From BRHc4a sp049323915 (GTDB taxonomy: Bacteria > Bacillota > Desulfotomaculia > Desulfotomaculales > Desulfocucumaceae): a DNA stretch of 64,000 nucleotides. Below the pieces are notes generated by a model. It had not been told where the DNA came from. It saw nothing but the letters and a program-made list of their open reading frames with translations, and made no database searches. Within the stretch, counting starts at the first letter, position 1. Each line of letters starts with the position of its first letter. Shown here one piece after another: positions 9,534 to 17,638 of the stretch. The stretch spans positions 1-64,000 of the forward strand of contig JBMOPC010000081.1 of assembly GCA_049323915.1 (NCBI GenBank), in the 5' to 3' direction. The position numbers were made by a program, and so were the translations under genes.

Positions 9534-9925
9534 TCCTCAATTACCTCCATTGTCCTCCAGCCGGGCATATGGCGCCGGGTACAGCGCACCGGCCGGCCAG
9601 CCAGGTTGGTCTTTTTCGGACGTAGCAGGTAACCGGCGATATCAGCTATGAAAACCGGCAGGAACTTTCCCTGGGGATCCGCCTGGGAGAGAAGCCACGC
9701 CGCACCCCCCGCCAGCAAGCAGGTGACAAGCCACGGGTGGTAGGGTTTAATCAGCCAGCCCAGGGGAAACAGGGGTAAATATATGATTGCCGCCAGGAAC
9801 AGGGTATCCAGGGGTACGGCCCGCGGCAGGACCTTTCCCCCCACATCGTATATTTTAAAATTGATCCGGAACAGTGATTTATAGCTGTAAAAATATCGCG
9901 GATTATCCTTTGTTTCGGGCATCAC
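9530..9925 (-). CDS. TcpE-family conjugal transfer membrane protein
   Basis: A 131-residue protein with two closely spaced membrane segments at about 38-62 and 66-84, an N-terminal FYSYKSLFRINFKIYDVGG, and a basic C-terminus. This pattern (a Tyr/Arg-rich start, a hydrophobic hairpin, then a cytoplasmic tail) is that of the TcpE family, the Gram-positive counterpart of VirB3. It is coupled to the VirB4-like gene by a 4-bp overlap, just as VirB3 precedes VirB4 elsewhere. It is separated from the next conjugation gene upstream (TcpD-like, ending at 11094) by an inserted plus-strand MerR-type regulator, so the original operon is probably interrupted here. Confidence 0.7.
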   Translation of the reverse strand: MMPETKDNPRYFYSYKSLFRINFKIYDVGGKVLPRAVPLDTLFLAAIIYLPLFPLGWLIKPYHPWLVTCLLAGGAAWLLSQADPQGKFLPVFIADIAGYLLRPKKTNLAGRPVRCTRRHMPGWRTMEVIED

Positions 9926-10086
9926 CTGGCCTCCTATTCAGAACCCGGAAATTTTCAGTCAATTACAAAATATCGCCAACTCTTTGTAATACGTAATAAT
10001 TTTTTTTAACTGATGGGCAGTATACCTAAAACATTTCTTGGGGGCATGATGCACTCTCATGAGGCTTTTTTTCCTGAAAAAAATGA

Positions 10087-10117
10087 TTGACTTTGACGCA
10101 ACGTAAAGGTGTACAGT
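10087..10117 (+). promoter_or_regulatory. MerR-type promoter with 19-bp spacer
   Basis: TTGACT (10087-10092) and TACAGT (10112-10117) are separated by 19 bp, the long spacer typical of promoters twisted by MerR-family activators. The spacer contains ACGTAAAGG, reminiscent of TipA-type operators. It lies 24 bp upstream of the MerR-type gene, so self-activation is likely. This is inference from spacing and sequence. Confidence 0.5.
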
Positions 10118-10140
10118 TATGTTGTCAGGAGGGTGTTCAC

Positions 10141-10905
10141 ATGGAATATACGGTACAGAAGTTGGGCCGTTTGGCAGGGATCAGCACCAGAACGCTTCGG
10201 TATTATGATGAGATTGGCATTCTAAAGCCGGCAAGAATGAACTCGTCAGGATACCGGATCTATGAACAAGCGGAAGTCAATAGGTTACAGCAAATAATGT
10301 TCTACAAAGAACTGGGTTTCAGTCTAGAAAGTATTAAAGAAATTGTGGCCGACCCCTCCTTTAACGAAGCTGAAGCCCTTAAGGAACACCGTGAAAAACT
10401 CCTGGCAAAAAGAAAGCAGTTAGATTTGCTAATCGCAAATGTGGAAAAAACAATTGCCTTAGCCGAAGGGAGAATGACCATGACTGATAAAGAAAAGTTC
10501 GAAGGTTTTAAGCAAAAGCTGATTGATGATAATGAGAAAAATTATGGTGAAGAAATTCGTAATAAGTATGACGACGATACTGTTAACAAGTCCAATGAAA
10601 AACTGAAGAACATGACACAAGAAGAGTATGAAGAGTTAACTCTGCTGGAGAATGAAGTGACCGCCACTCTGGCCGAAGCTTTCAAAACTGGAAACCCTGC
10701 CAGCGATATTGCTCAAAGAGCGGCAGATCTGCATAAGCAGTGGTTAACTTATTTTTGGAGCGAGTACAGTAAAGAAGCACATGCGGGCCTTGCTCAAATG
10801 TATGTGGATGACGATAGGTTTAAAGCGTACTATGATGAAAAACAGCCAGGAACGACAGAATTTCTGAGAGACGCCATCCACATATATACAGGTTTTAAGA
10901 AATAA
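10141..10905 (+). CDS. MerR-family regulator with TipAS drug-binding domain
   Basis: Counted from ATG at 10141 (good AGGAGGG ribosome site), the protein has 254 residues. Residues 1-70 are a MerR winged helix (VQKLGRLAGISTRTLRYYDEIGIL), residues ~75-110 a coiled coil, and residues ~125-250 a TipAS/SkgA-like antibiotic-binding domain. TipA-type activators bind thiopeptide or other drugs and switch on their own promoter. The gene is on the opposite strand to the conjugation genes around it and is richer in A+T. It separates the TcpE-like gene from the TcpD-like gene, so it looks like a later insertion. A longer in-frame start at 10087 is possible but lacks a ribosome site. Confidence 0.85.
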   Translation: MEYTVQKLGRLAGISTRTLRYYDEIGILKPARMNSSGYRIYEQAEVNRLQQIMFYKELGFSLESIKEIVADPSFNEAEALKEHREKLLAKRKQLDLLIANVEKTIALAEGRMTMTDKEKFEGFKQKLIDDNEKNYGEEIRNKYDDDTVNKSNEKLKNMTQEEYEELTLLENEVTATLAEAFKTGNPASDIAQRAADLHKQWLTYFWSEYSKEAHAGLAQMYVDDDRFKAYYDEKQPGTTEFLRDAIHIYTGFKK

Positions 10906-10917
10906 GGTGGAAATAAA

Positions 10918-10970
10918 AGGGGTTGTACAGCAGTCATTCGACTGTGTATAGCCCCTTCGTTTTTGATGCT
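10918..10970 (+). terminator. Intrinsic terminator after the MerR-type gene
   Basis: An imperfect hairpin pairs AGGGG...GTACAG with CTGTGTATAGCCCCT and is followed by a T-rich stretch (TTCGTTTTT). It lies just downstream of the regulator stop and may work in both directions. Confidence 0.5.
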
Positions 10971-11093
10971 TTTTTAGGAATAATTAGTAACCAACTGGTA
11001 AGCGTTAGCAAAGATGCTGCACAATCTTTTAACATACTGCTAGATTTCCCGGTGGTAAGGGGGGTTCCAAAATCTGCTGAACAACCTTTATTA

Positions 11094-11414
11094 TTACGAA
11101 CCCCCGCCCAGCAGGTTCAGGAAACCCTTCCCCACAGTCTCCATCAGGCCAGGGGTGGTCATGGCCAGAAGCACCGCACCGACTATAATGATGACTATGG
11201 CGGCGGTAAGCTGGCTTCTGAAGAAAGTCCACATGGCTGAGGCCAGTACCGCAATCATTACGAATATCTTGATCAAATCCAGGGTATCCTTGGCGCCGGC
11301 TTTCAGGTCAAAAGCAAGGGCCTGACCGGGAATCAAGGCGACCAAAATGAAAATGATTATTGTAAATACAGTGGAAGTCCGGTAGAAAAAGCTGATACGA
11401 GTATTTTTACGCAT
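11094..11414 (-). CDS. TcpD/VirB2-like small membrane protein of the conjugation module
   Basis: A 106-residue protein. A signal-like segment at ~12-35 (LVALIPGQALAF) is followed by two hydrophobic segments (about 46-64 and 68-88) and a glycine-rich end. Size and topology match VirB2/TrbC-like pilins and the TcpD proteins of Gram-positive conjugation systems. It lies 56 bp downstream of the TcpC-like gene. Start chosen at ATG 11414, preceded by a GAAGGGAG-type ribosome site. The family is too divergent for a secure name, so the call rests on size, topology and gene order. Confidence 0.55.
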   Translation of the reverse strand: MRKNTRISFFYRTSTVFTIIIFILVALIPGQALAFDLKAGAKDTLDLIKIFVMIAVLASAMWTFFRSQLTAAIVIIIVGAVLLAMTTPGLMETVGKGFLNLLGGGS

Positions 11415-11469
11415 GGCTCAAAATCACTCCCTTCAATGAAAAAACCCCGGCTTACCAGGGGTGTTACCA

Positions 11470-12417
11470 TTATTCAGCTGCACTTATATCCTTAACAAGG
11501 TAACTTCCCCTTTCGGGCTGCACAAGTAAATAAATACGCTGTTCCAGACGGCCTGCACCCGGTCCCGACACCGTTGCACGAACGTAAGCCCTTGTCGGCA
11601 ATTTGCCGTTATCCAGCCGGATTTCACCTACCGACTCCAGTTTCCAGTCGGCAACAGGCTTAATCCTGGCACCAGGCGCCAGGAAGTTGGCAAGAGAACC
11701 ACCGCCGTAATAAAGACCCAGGAATTGTTTTATGAAGGATGCGAATTCGGGAGGGGGTGAATCGCTGAAGTTTGGTCCAGCTACCTCACCTTCACCCGTT
11801 TCAGAGGAAATTACCACAGGTAGCCCCATTATTTCAGGCTGGCCATCCTCACGTATCCGTACAGGCACCTCTACTCCCATCAGGAAATTCCTCCAGGCCG
11901 GAACGGTTTTATCTTTACTGAAAGTAAGTCCATCCTGTTTTAACCGGCTCAAATCCTCACGGCTGACCGGCACCAGTACCTGCGGCAGCGCCTGGGCTTC
12001 GGTCTGAGAAAGAGGGGTCAATCGCCTGGTGTGTAAAAGAACCCGGACCCGATACTTATTACCGTCACCGGTCTGGGAACTGATTGAGGCGGCGGTGACA
12101 TCCTGAATGCCCTCGGGTACCGTTATTTCAGGCCGCCGCAAAAAAACACCCAACCGGCGGGTATAATCGTCCTGACTGCCGGTCCAGGTGGCCCACTCCA
12201 CTGCGAAAGCCCGTGCCTTTTCCCGCACATCAGCCAGAGCTTGCTCATGTTTCCCGGTCATTNNNNNNNNNNTTGCCCCGGCCGCCACCCGGCTGACCCG
12301 GGTCACAATGTTGACACTTCTTATGGAAATTATAATAACGGCTATCAGGAGAGCCCAAATCAGGCTGGCGGCCATCCACCGGTAAATCATCTTTCGGCTG
12401 AAAATGTCAGGTTCCAT
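11470..12417 (-). CDS. TcpC-like (VirB8-type) conjugation protein, contains an assembly gap
   Basis: A 315-codon frame with one N-terminal membrane span (about residues 15-35) and a long extracytoplasmic part. The latter would hold the two NTF2/VirB8-like domains of TcpC, the protein that anchors the Gram-positive transfer channel. Ten N bases (12263-12272) fall near residues 49-52. The frame stays open across them, but the true number of missing bases is unknown, so this short part of the protein is not trustworthy. The gene abuts the exported-protein gene upstream (the two share base 12417) and is followed by the TcpD-like gene. The assignment relies on topology, length and order. Confidence 0.6.
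   Translation of the reverse strand: MEPDIFSRKMIYRWMAASLIWALLIAVIIISIRSVNIVTRVSRVAAGAXXXXMTGKHEQALADVREKARAFAVEWATWTGSQDDYTRRLGVFLRRPEITVPEGIQDVTAASISSQTGDGNKYRVRVLLHTRRLTPLSQTEAQALPQVLVPVSREDLSRLKQDGLTFSKDKTVPAWRNFLMGVEVPVRIREDGQPEIMGLPVVISSETGEGEVAGPNFSDSPPPEFASFIKQFLGLYYGGGSLANFLAPGARIKPVADWKLESVGEIRLDNGKLPTRAYVRATVSGPGAGRLEQRIYLLVQPERGSYLVKDISAAE
12263..12272. other. Scaffold gap (10 N)
   Basis: Ten consecutive N. A fixed run of this kind usually joins two contigs, so the distance across it may be wrong. Everything from 12273 to 64000, including both prkA junctions, is on one uninterrupted stretch. Confidence 0.99.
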
Positions 12418-13625
12418 TAAAACCCCCCTTCGCCAATTAAAGAATTCCCCACGTCAAGAACATTATCAAAACCATCCCTGGTGAGATACTCATCCAGGGT
12501 AAAATATTGATCTGCCAGGTATCTTCTACCTGTCCCGGGGTCGGTTTTGTATACCAGCACCCGGCTGCCCGAAAGCCAGCAGAGCTTTCCTTCCATAACC
12601 TTAGCCACTTCCTGATTCCACCCCTCCAGGCGCCAGGTTTCAAGGTTAATCCCGACTGGATTTTTAATTATTTCCAGCAGATCTGAAACGCTGTCATACA
12701 GGGCGCCAGACGCCTTGACTTCTATAACTTTTCCGAACCTGTCCCGTTCAACGGTGACGCAAGCGCACATAACTGCCGGACCGGATTCTTTATGAGATCC
12801 ACTACCCGCTCTTACGGCATCCATAAAAGCGGTGATATTTTTACGGATAACCGGCGCGCTGGAGATATAACAGTTACTGTAGCCAAGGAGTCCCTGGTAA
12901 AACTGCCATCCACCCACACCAGCCCGCAACTCATTTGAGACCCGACTATCCCTAGTAACACACCATTTCTCATTCCAGCTCTTTTCAATCTCTCTTTTTA
13001 CCCGGGATGATAATTCCCGGTCCCATGTTTCAAAATTTGTAATCCGGGTAGATATTTTGGATATTTCGACCCCTGTCAGTCTGGAGCTTTGCGGAATATT
13101 TGCTGCCTGTTGCAGTCCGGAAAGTATATTAACAAACTTCGTTATATCATCGAGATTGAATTTGTATATCCTTTCGGGACGTATAGTCACCCCGAATGCA
13201 CACCATGGTGGGGTTTCTATCGGGTAATCATGGAAATCCACTGACTGTGCCACCAGTATTTCTTCCTTTTGCCCGGGCCAGGCCAACAACTGCCCCTCTG
13301 CACCAACAGTTCTGCCGACAGAGCCGGCCATGGTGTCATGGATATCGTTGCCAACCGGGTTAACCGGGTGGAACTTGCGTGATTCCACCCGTCGCCACTG
13401 GCCACCCGGTTCAGCAACGAATAAAGAACCGTAAATGATAACAAGATCCCTCTCCGAATCGAAATGAATTATTTTACCAAACACCCTGCCATGGCGGTAA
13501 TATATGCCGTACTGATCATCAAAAGATGAATTGGCAAACACTGTTTCACTGCTGAGTAAAAACATATAAATGAAAACCATTCCCATTATGCTAATAAATT
13601 TGGCTTTTTCTTTAACCAAACTCAT
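12417..13625 (-). CDS. Exported protein of unknown function in the conjugation operon
   Basis: I do not recognise this 402-residue protein. Start chosen at ATG 13625 because GAGGTG lies seven bases upstream; a longer start at 13640 would place that site inside the gene. The first ~32 residues form a signal peptide (MGMVFIYMFLLSSETVFA). The mature part has several Cys residues (WCAFG, KWCVT, NCYI, CACV) and no further membrane span. It may be a surface or periplasm-facing part of the transfer apparatus, since it is the first gene of the visible operon and precedes tcpC-like. The spacing of the cysteines suggests disulfides or metal binding, but this is only a guess. Confidence 0.5.
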   Translation of the reverse strand: MSLVKEKAKFISIMGMVFIYMFLLSSETVFANSSFDDQYGIYYRHGRVFGKIIHFDSERDLVIIYGSLFVAEPGGQWRRVESRKFHPVNPVGNDIHDTMAGSVGRTVGAEGQLLAWPGQKEEILVAQSVDFHDYPIETPPWCAFGVTIRPERIYKFNLDDITKFVNILSGLQQAANIPQSSRLTGVEISKISTRITNFETWDRELSSRVKREIEKSWNEKWCVTRDSRVSNELRAGVGGWQFYQGLLGYSNCYISSAPVIRKNITAFMDAVRAGSGSHKESGPAVMCACVTVERDRFGKVIEVKASGALYDSVSDLLEIIKNPVGINLETWRLEGWNQEVAKVMEGKLCWLSGSRVLVYKTDPGTGRRYLADQYFTLDEYLTRDGFDNVLDVGNSLIGEGGF

Positions 13626-13671
13626 AAATAAACACCTCATAAAATCAAGATGCGCCAGGATAAATAAATAT

Positions 13672-13696
13672 AAAAAATAAGGCTGGAAATCCAGCC
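13672..13696 (-). terminator. Intrinsic terminator downstream of the prkA central fragment
   Basis: GGCTGG-ATTT-CCAGCC followed on the minus strand by TTATTTTTT. It would end transcripts reading out of the broken prkA into the conjugation module. Confidence 0.75.
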
Positions 13697-13729
13697 CTGC
13701 ATCCTTTTAAGTTTAGATAGATTTTATCT

Positions 13730-14473
13730 CTACTGGTTAATCTCTATCAGATTTAAAAAACCAGATTCATGCTGCCAGCAAAATTTCAAAGTAAATGAAA
13801 TCAGGCTTGTCCATTTTATTTCCCACAATACGCTTATGTCCTTGCGGGCCACCGAAATGAAATTAAGAAGCCTTTCCTTTTCTTCCTTGGTTATGGAGGC
13901 GTGCTGGTCCAGGCCGTCTTTAAGGGCTCTCAGCACATCCAGAGGGTTTATACACTTGGTTGTGGTCCTGATGAGGGCGGACGACAGCCGGTTTATGACA
14001 TACCTCGGGTCAACCCCGCTCATCCCCTCGTCGGTAAACTCGTTATGCAGCTCTGTTACATCCTTTTGCTTGAATCCCTCTACATCCTCCCCGTCATAGA
14101 GCTTTAGCTTCTTGAGCAGGTCCATGCCCTGCTTCTTGCTTTCCTTGAGGCGGGACAGCACCGAGAAAATGCTGGCCACCTTCAGTGAGTGGGGCGCTAT
14201 GTGAATATCTTTTAAATCGCTCTGCTTTATCAGCTTTTCATAGATTTTGACCTCTTCTCTGACCTTGAGGTTGTAAGGTATTTTCATCACAATGATCCTG
14301 GACTGGAGGGCCTCGTTTTTCTTATTGCTTATAAAGGACTTATACTCGTTTTCATTTGTATGAGCCACTATTAGTTCGTCGGCGTATATGAGCGCAAACC
14401 GCCCCGCCTTGAAATTACCTTCCTGGGAGAGCGAAAGCAGGTTCCACAAAAACTTCTCGTCGCACTTAAGCAT
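13730..14473 (-). pseudogene. prkA: PrkA central fragment (serine protein kinase, interrupted at both ends)
   Basis: Residues 1-212 of this 247-codon frame are a clear match to the middle of PrkA: MLKCDEKFLWNLL at the start, then SRIIVMKIPYNLKV, GMSGVDPRYVINR, and LNFISVARKD at the end. PrkA (~631 residues) is an AAA-type serine kinase made in the mother cell during Bacillus sporulation. The fragment begins exactly where the fragment at 28816-29637 ends (both contain MLK). After ARKD (about 13838) the reading turns into 35 residues unlike PrkA and stops, so the last ~165 residues of the family are missing here. The fragment has no start signal of its own. It would be translated only if rejoined to the N-terminal part. 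Confidence 0.9.
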
Positions 14474-14479
14474 CTCCTG
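14466..14479. other. Attachment-site core, right junction with the prkA central fragment
   Basis: The plus-strand sequence TTAAGCATCT (14466-14475) followed by one different base and CTG recurs at 28865-28878. Both copies lie at the corresponding codons of prkA (Met-Leu-Lys). Short shared cores of this size are what large serine recombinases leave at both ends of an integrated element. Confidence 0.8.
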
Positions 14480-14488
14480 GGTTGCTTA

Positions 14489-14521
14489 CAATGAGTCAGG
14501 GGACGGTTCTCTGACTCATTG
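14489..14521. repeat. REP-like palindrome just inside the element end
   Basis: Perfect 11-base arms CAATGAGTCAG / CTGACTCATTG around GGGACGGTTCT. Palindromes of this type are dispersed in many Peptococcaceae-like genomes and are thought to be moved by RAYT transposases. It lies 14 bp inside the right attachment core. Confidence 0.7.
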
Positions 14522-14662
14522 ACGCCTTAATATTTATTTTTTGAAAAAAATTTACCTTTAACAGGTGAAAATAAGAATGTACCGAATCAACAATAGAAAT
14601 ATGTCGAAATTTTAGCTTTTTATATATCGGCATCAATAACAATACGTTAGGGTGAATAAATT

Positions 14663-15217
14663 ATGATGAAATTTATTGCGAGATTTATGTTCCGTCTTAT
14701 GGGCTGGCAGACAATGGGCAGCCTGCCGCCGGAAATCAAAAAATGTGTTATAGTGGCTGCCCCCCACACAAGCAATCATGATTTCTACATTGCCAGGGCT
14801 GCCTGCTACATAATGAATATAAGAATAAATTACCTGATAAAAAAGGATTGGATGTTTTTCCCTATGGGGCTTTTTTTCAAGGCCACCGGCGCCTTTGCCG
14901 TTGACAGAAAAAAATCAAACAACCTTGTCAGTAATCTGGTAGAACTGTTCAACAGTTCGAAGGAATTAATGGTTCTAATTTCTCCCGAAGGCACACGCAG
15001 CACAGTCAAAAAATGGAGGACAGGTTTTTATTATAGCGCTTTGGGCGCCCATGTGCCCATTGTTTTAAGTTATCTTGACTACAAGGAAAAAATCGCCTGT
15101 ATCGGCCCCATTATTTATCCAACAGGAGACTATGAAAAAGATATGCAACAGGTTATGGAATTTTATAGAAACATAACCCCTAAATACCCACGAAAATACA
15201 ATCTTGAAATAATCTGA
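14663..15217 (+). CDS. PlsC-like lysophospholipid acyltransferase
   Basis: A 184-residue acyltransferase of the PlsC/LPLAT family. It has the catalytic HX4D motif (PHTSNHDFY, about residues 35-43) and the glycerol-phosphate-binding motif SPEGTRS (about 111-117). The family transfers a fatty acyl group to lysophospholipids or related acceptors at the membrane. This short form lacks a clear N-terminal membrane anchor beyond a weak hydrophobic start. The gene is richer in A+T than most neighbours, lies alone on the plus strand next to the element end, and is probably cargo. Its true acceptor is unknown. Confidence 0.75.
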   Translation: MMKFIARFMFRLMGWQTMGSLPPEIKKCVIVAAPHTSNHDFYIARAACYIMNIRINYLIKKDWMFFPMGLFFKATGAFAVDRKKSNNLVSNLVELFNSSKELMVLISPEGTRSTVKKWRTGFYYSALGAHVPIVLSYLDYKEKIACIGPIIYPTGDYEKDMQQVMEFYRNITPKYPRKYNLEII

Positions 15218-15372
15218 CTCACCCCGGGTTATTTCAAAGGGAGCACAGTCCCCGCTTGTGAGAGAGGTTGAACAGTTTGCAATCCCTCCATCAAGATCGT
15301 TGGTCATATTGTAGCAATTATGGCGGCGTTTACATATATTGCTATCGATAACCAGTTAAGGAGGCATTTGCC

Positions 15373-15492
15373 GTGAGTGAAGTGGACGCCAGCTTCATCC
15401 CCTTTCCCAGTCCGGTAACGCTGACCAATATACTGCTTGGGATTATAATTTTTCTGCTTTTGATAATCATCGCCCTCTTAATTTGCAACTGA
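15373..15492 (+). CDS. Small single-span membrane peptide
   Basis: A 39-residue reading from GTG 15373 with a strong AAGGAGG ribosome site eight bases upstream. After an acidic start (MSEVDASF) it is almost wholly hydrophobic (ILLGIIIFLLLIIIALLIC), so it would be a single membrane span. It sits between the acyltransferase and the recombinase gene. No family is recognised. The strong ribosome site and clean hydrophobic pattern are the only support. Confidence 0.5.
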   Translation: MSEVDASFIPFPSPVTLTNILLGIIIFLLLIIIALLICN

Positions 15493-15538
15493 TCCTTTCT
15501 CCAACTTTTTTTACCCGGAAAAATTTTTTCCGGGAATT

Positions 15539-17062
15539 TTATTTTTTCTGATCCGGCCCGGGACTGAACCTGTAATAAATATCCGCCCGGGGAACCCTTT
15601 TTCCGTCAATGACTACGGTGCTGATTTCCACCTTTTTTACCAGAAGCCTTACCAGTTCGGGATTTGGAGACATCCCATCCATCCCGGCGCATATTTTTTT
15701 CATCAGGCCTGCAGCAGTGCATGAGGACCCTTCACAAAACGCCCGGAGATCTTTTTTACGGTCTTTTAAAAGGCAGCGCCTCCGGTCAAGCAATTCAATC
15801 CCTGCGGCCAGTTTTTGCAGTTCGGCCTCGGCTTCCCGGTCACTGACCAGCGACCGGGCCACCATGGATAAAATCCTGGTCCTGGCCTCCCTTTTCTCAA
15901 TTATGGCCCGCTCCACACCATCCAGCTCATCATCCGCCGGCACGGTCTTTCCCCTTCCCCCCTCCAGTCTTTGAACAGCCGCCTCGATAATACTGCCGGG
16001 GTTAATGATAAATTCTTTTATGTCCTGCCAGACAACCCTCTCTATTTCCTCCGCCCGCACCTGCCTGTTGCCGCATACCTTTCCCCTGCCGTGATTCACC
16101 GTCCCTGTGCACCGGTAGTAGGCTCTTCCGCCGCTGCTTTTGTTTCCCACCATGGCCAGGCCGCAGGCGCCACAGTAAACCAAGCCCCGCAGAAGGTACC
16201 GCCCCCGGCGCCCTCTGCGCATGGCGTTCTCCGACAGAATCCGGCCGGCGCGATCAAACTCTTCTCTCGATATTATCGGCCTGACGTTGATGACAGATCC
16301 GCTTTTTCCCTTCCTTGAGCGCTTCATGGTAAGGTATTCACCCATATATACCGGGGACCGCAGTATTATGCTGATGTGCCCGGCATGCCACAGTCCGGCG
16401 CTGTTGTTTTTGAACGACTTCGAGGCGGTGGGTGTGGGTATTCCCCGGGCGTTGAGATACTCAGCCAGGGGAACCATGCTCATACCTTCACTGTAAAGCT
16501 TGAAAATCAGCCGCACCGTTTCAGCCTCAGGCTCACAAACAACAAGCCTTTTGTCCGGGCCGACACGGTATCCGAAGGGCGGCGGCCCGGAAGTCCAGCA
16601 CCCCTCCCGGGCTTTTCTCTCCTTTCCCATCTGGGTGCGCTCCAGTATGGTATCCCGCTCCAGCGCAGCAATGCTGGCCAGAAGCGTCATGAAAAACTTG
16701 CCCACCGGCGTACCCGTATCGAAGGCCTCGGTCATGGACTTTATGGGTATGTTTCGTTTCTCCAGCTCATTGTATGTGTTCAACACCTCCTGGGTGGACC
16801 TGGCCAGCCTGTCAAGCCGGTAAAAATATACCGCAGATATTTTGCCTGAACGGGCGTCTGCCATCAGCCTGGCCCCTTCCGGCCGTTCCTCCATGGACAG
16901 CGTGCCGGAAACGCCCTCGTCAAGGTACATTTCGTAGCCATCTATGTTTTCGGATGAGCCGTGCAGTTCAAAATACCTGCGGGCGAACTCCACCTGGCCG
17001 GCTATATTGCCGCGGTCGGCCTGCTCCTCGGTGCTTACCCTGCCATAAAATGCCACTCTCAA
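15539..17062 (-). CDS. Large serine recombinase (site-specific integrase/excisionase)
   Basis: A 507-residue recombinase. Residues 1-~150 are the resolvase catalytic domain (VAFYGRVSTEEQ with the nucleophilic Ser10; YFYRLDRLARS). Residues ~155-270 are the recombinase domain (PPPFGYRV, GIPTPTA), ~285-340 a zinc-ribbon domain (YCGACG ... YYRC ... CGN), and the end a coiled coil. Large serine integrases and SpoIVCA-like recombinases have this order and length. The gene lies ~1.1 kb from the core repeat at 14466 inside the broken prkA, and is transcribed toward it. It is therefore the obvious candidate for having inserted, and perhaps excising, the 14.4-kb element. No directionality factor is recognised nearby. 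Confidence 0.9.
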   Translation of the reverse strand: MRVAFYGRVSTEEQADRGNIAGQVEFARRYFELHGSSENIDGYEMYLDEGVSGTLSMEERPEGARLMADARSGKISAVYFYRLDRLARSTQEVLNTYNELEKRNIPIKSMTEAFDTGTPVGKFFMTLLASIAALERDTILERTQMGKERKAREGCWTSGPPPFGYRVGPDKRLVVCEPEAETVRLIFKLYSEGMSMVPLAEYLNARGIPTPTASKSFKNNSAGLWHAGHISIILRSPVYMGEYLTMKRSRKGKSGSVINVRPIISREEFDRAGRILSENAMRRGRRGRYLLRGLVYCGACGLAMVGNKSSGGRAYYRCTGTVNHGRGKVCGNRQVRAEEIERVVWQDIKEFIINPGSIIEAAVQRLEGGRGKTVPADDELDGVERAIIEKREARTRILSMVARSLVSDREAEAELQKLAAGIELLDRRRCLLKDRKKDLRAFCEGSSCTAAGLMKKICAGMDGMSPNPELVRLLVKKVEISTVVIDGKRVPRADIYYRFSPGPDQKK

Positions 17063-17340
17063 AACAAGAAACCCCTTTCAGGTAAAGGCATATATTCCAG
17101 TAAACAAAAACATCTTTGTGAGGTTTGACCGTTGATTATTAAAAAGCATTACAGTAGCCTGCCCGAGGATGAAGAAATACTGGTCAGCGCTTTTTTACTG
17201 GTTATTGAACTGCTGGGCTTAAGCCCATGGGCAGATTGCCCCTCTGATTGAATGCTTATTTTCCTCTGCCGCCAAATATACCCTGTACCAGGCCGGGACA
17301 GGCATGCACGGCTCCTGCCCCGTTTTACCCCGGCCTGAGG

Positions 17341-17638
17341 GGCGACCCCGGAAGGATAAGACAGGTACCGCTGAACCTCACGGGCAATGCCATAAAATTA
17401 CCGATGGCTGGGAAATGTGGAGGGGGCGGAATGATAGGCGCGGAGAGCGAGGAAGGCCGGGGTTCCACTTTTGGCTCACCGTAAACCTGGAGCGGTCCCC
17501 CGGAGCAGACGGAAAAGATTGCTACCCGGCGGAACTTCGGGGGTAAAGGTGATGATCGTTAACCCAAGCGCCTCCGGGCGGGATATTGTAAAATTTTTTA
17601 TTAAAACGTGGGAAATGTCAGGGGATGATTTTTTTAGT
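17341..17638 (+). pseudogene. Hybrid histidine kinase relic
   Basis: Pieces of a histidine kinase ATPase domain and receiver are readable in three frames: GDPGRIRQVPLNLTGNAIK, then with a gap GGMIGAESEEGRGSTF (17341-17484); next WLTVNLE in another frame; then LRGVKVMIVNPSASGRDIVKFF in a third (from ~17537). About 60 residues between NAIK and GGMIG, including most of the glycine boxes, are missing. The phosphoacceptor region is lost too. It ends at the convergent HD-GYP gene. This is a decayed gene with at least two frameshifts and an internal deletion. Upstream, 17063-17340 holds only a weak 39-codon reading from TTG near 17134. Confidence 0.6.

Larger units (their letters stand above)
1..13837. 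mobile_element. Integrative conjugative element, partial (left end outside window)
   Basis: This interval holds the TcpC/D/E/F/G/H-type transfer genes and CpaB/CpaE-like genes. Its right edge coincides with the point (13838-13841) where the PrkA reading departs from the family sequence. That makes it likely that a conjugative element is inserted in prkA. Relaxase, coupling protein and integrase are not in the window, and the left edge is unseen, so completeness and mobility cannot be judged. Confidence 0.55.
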
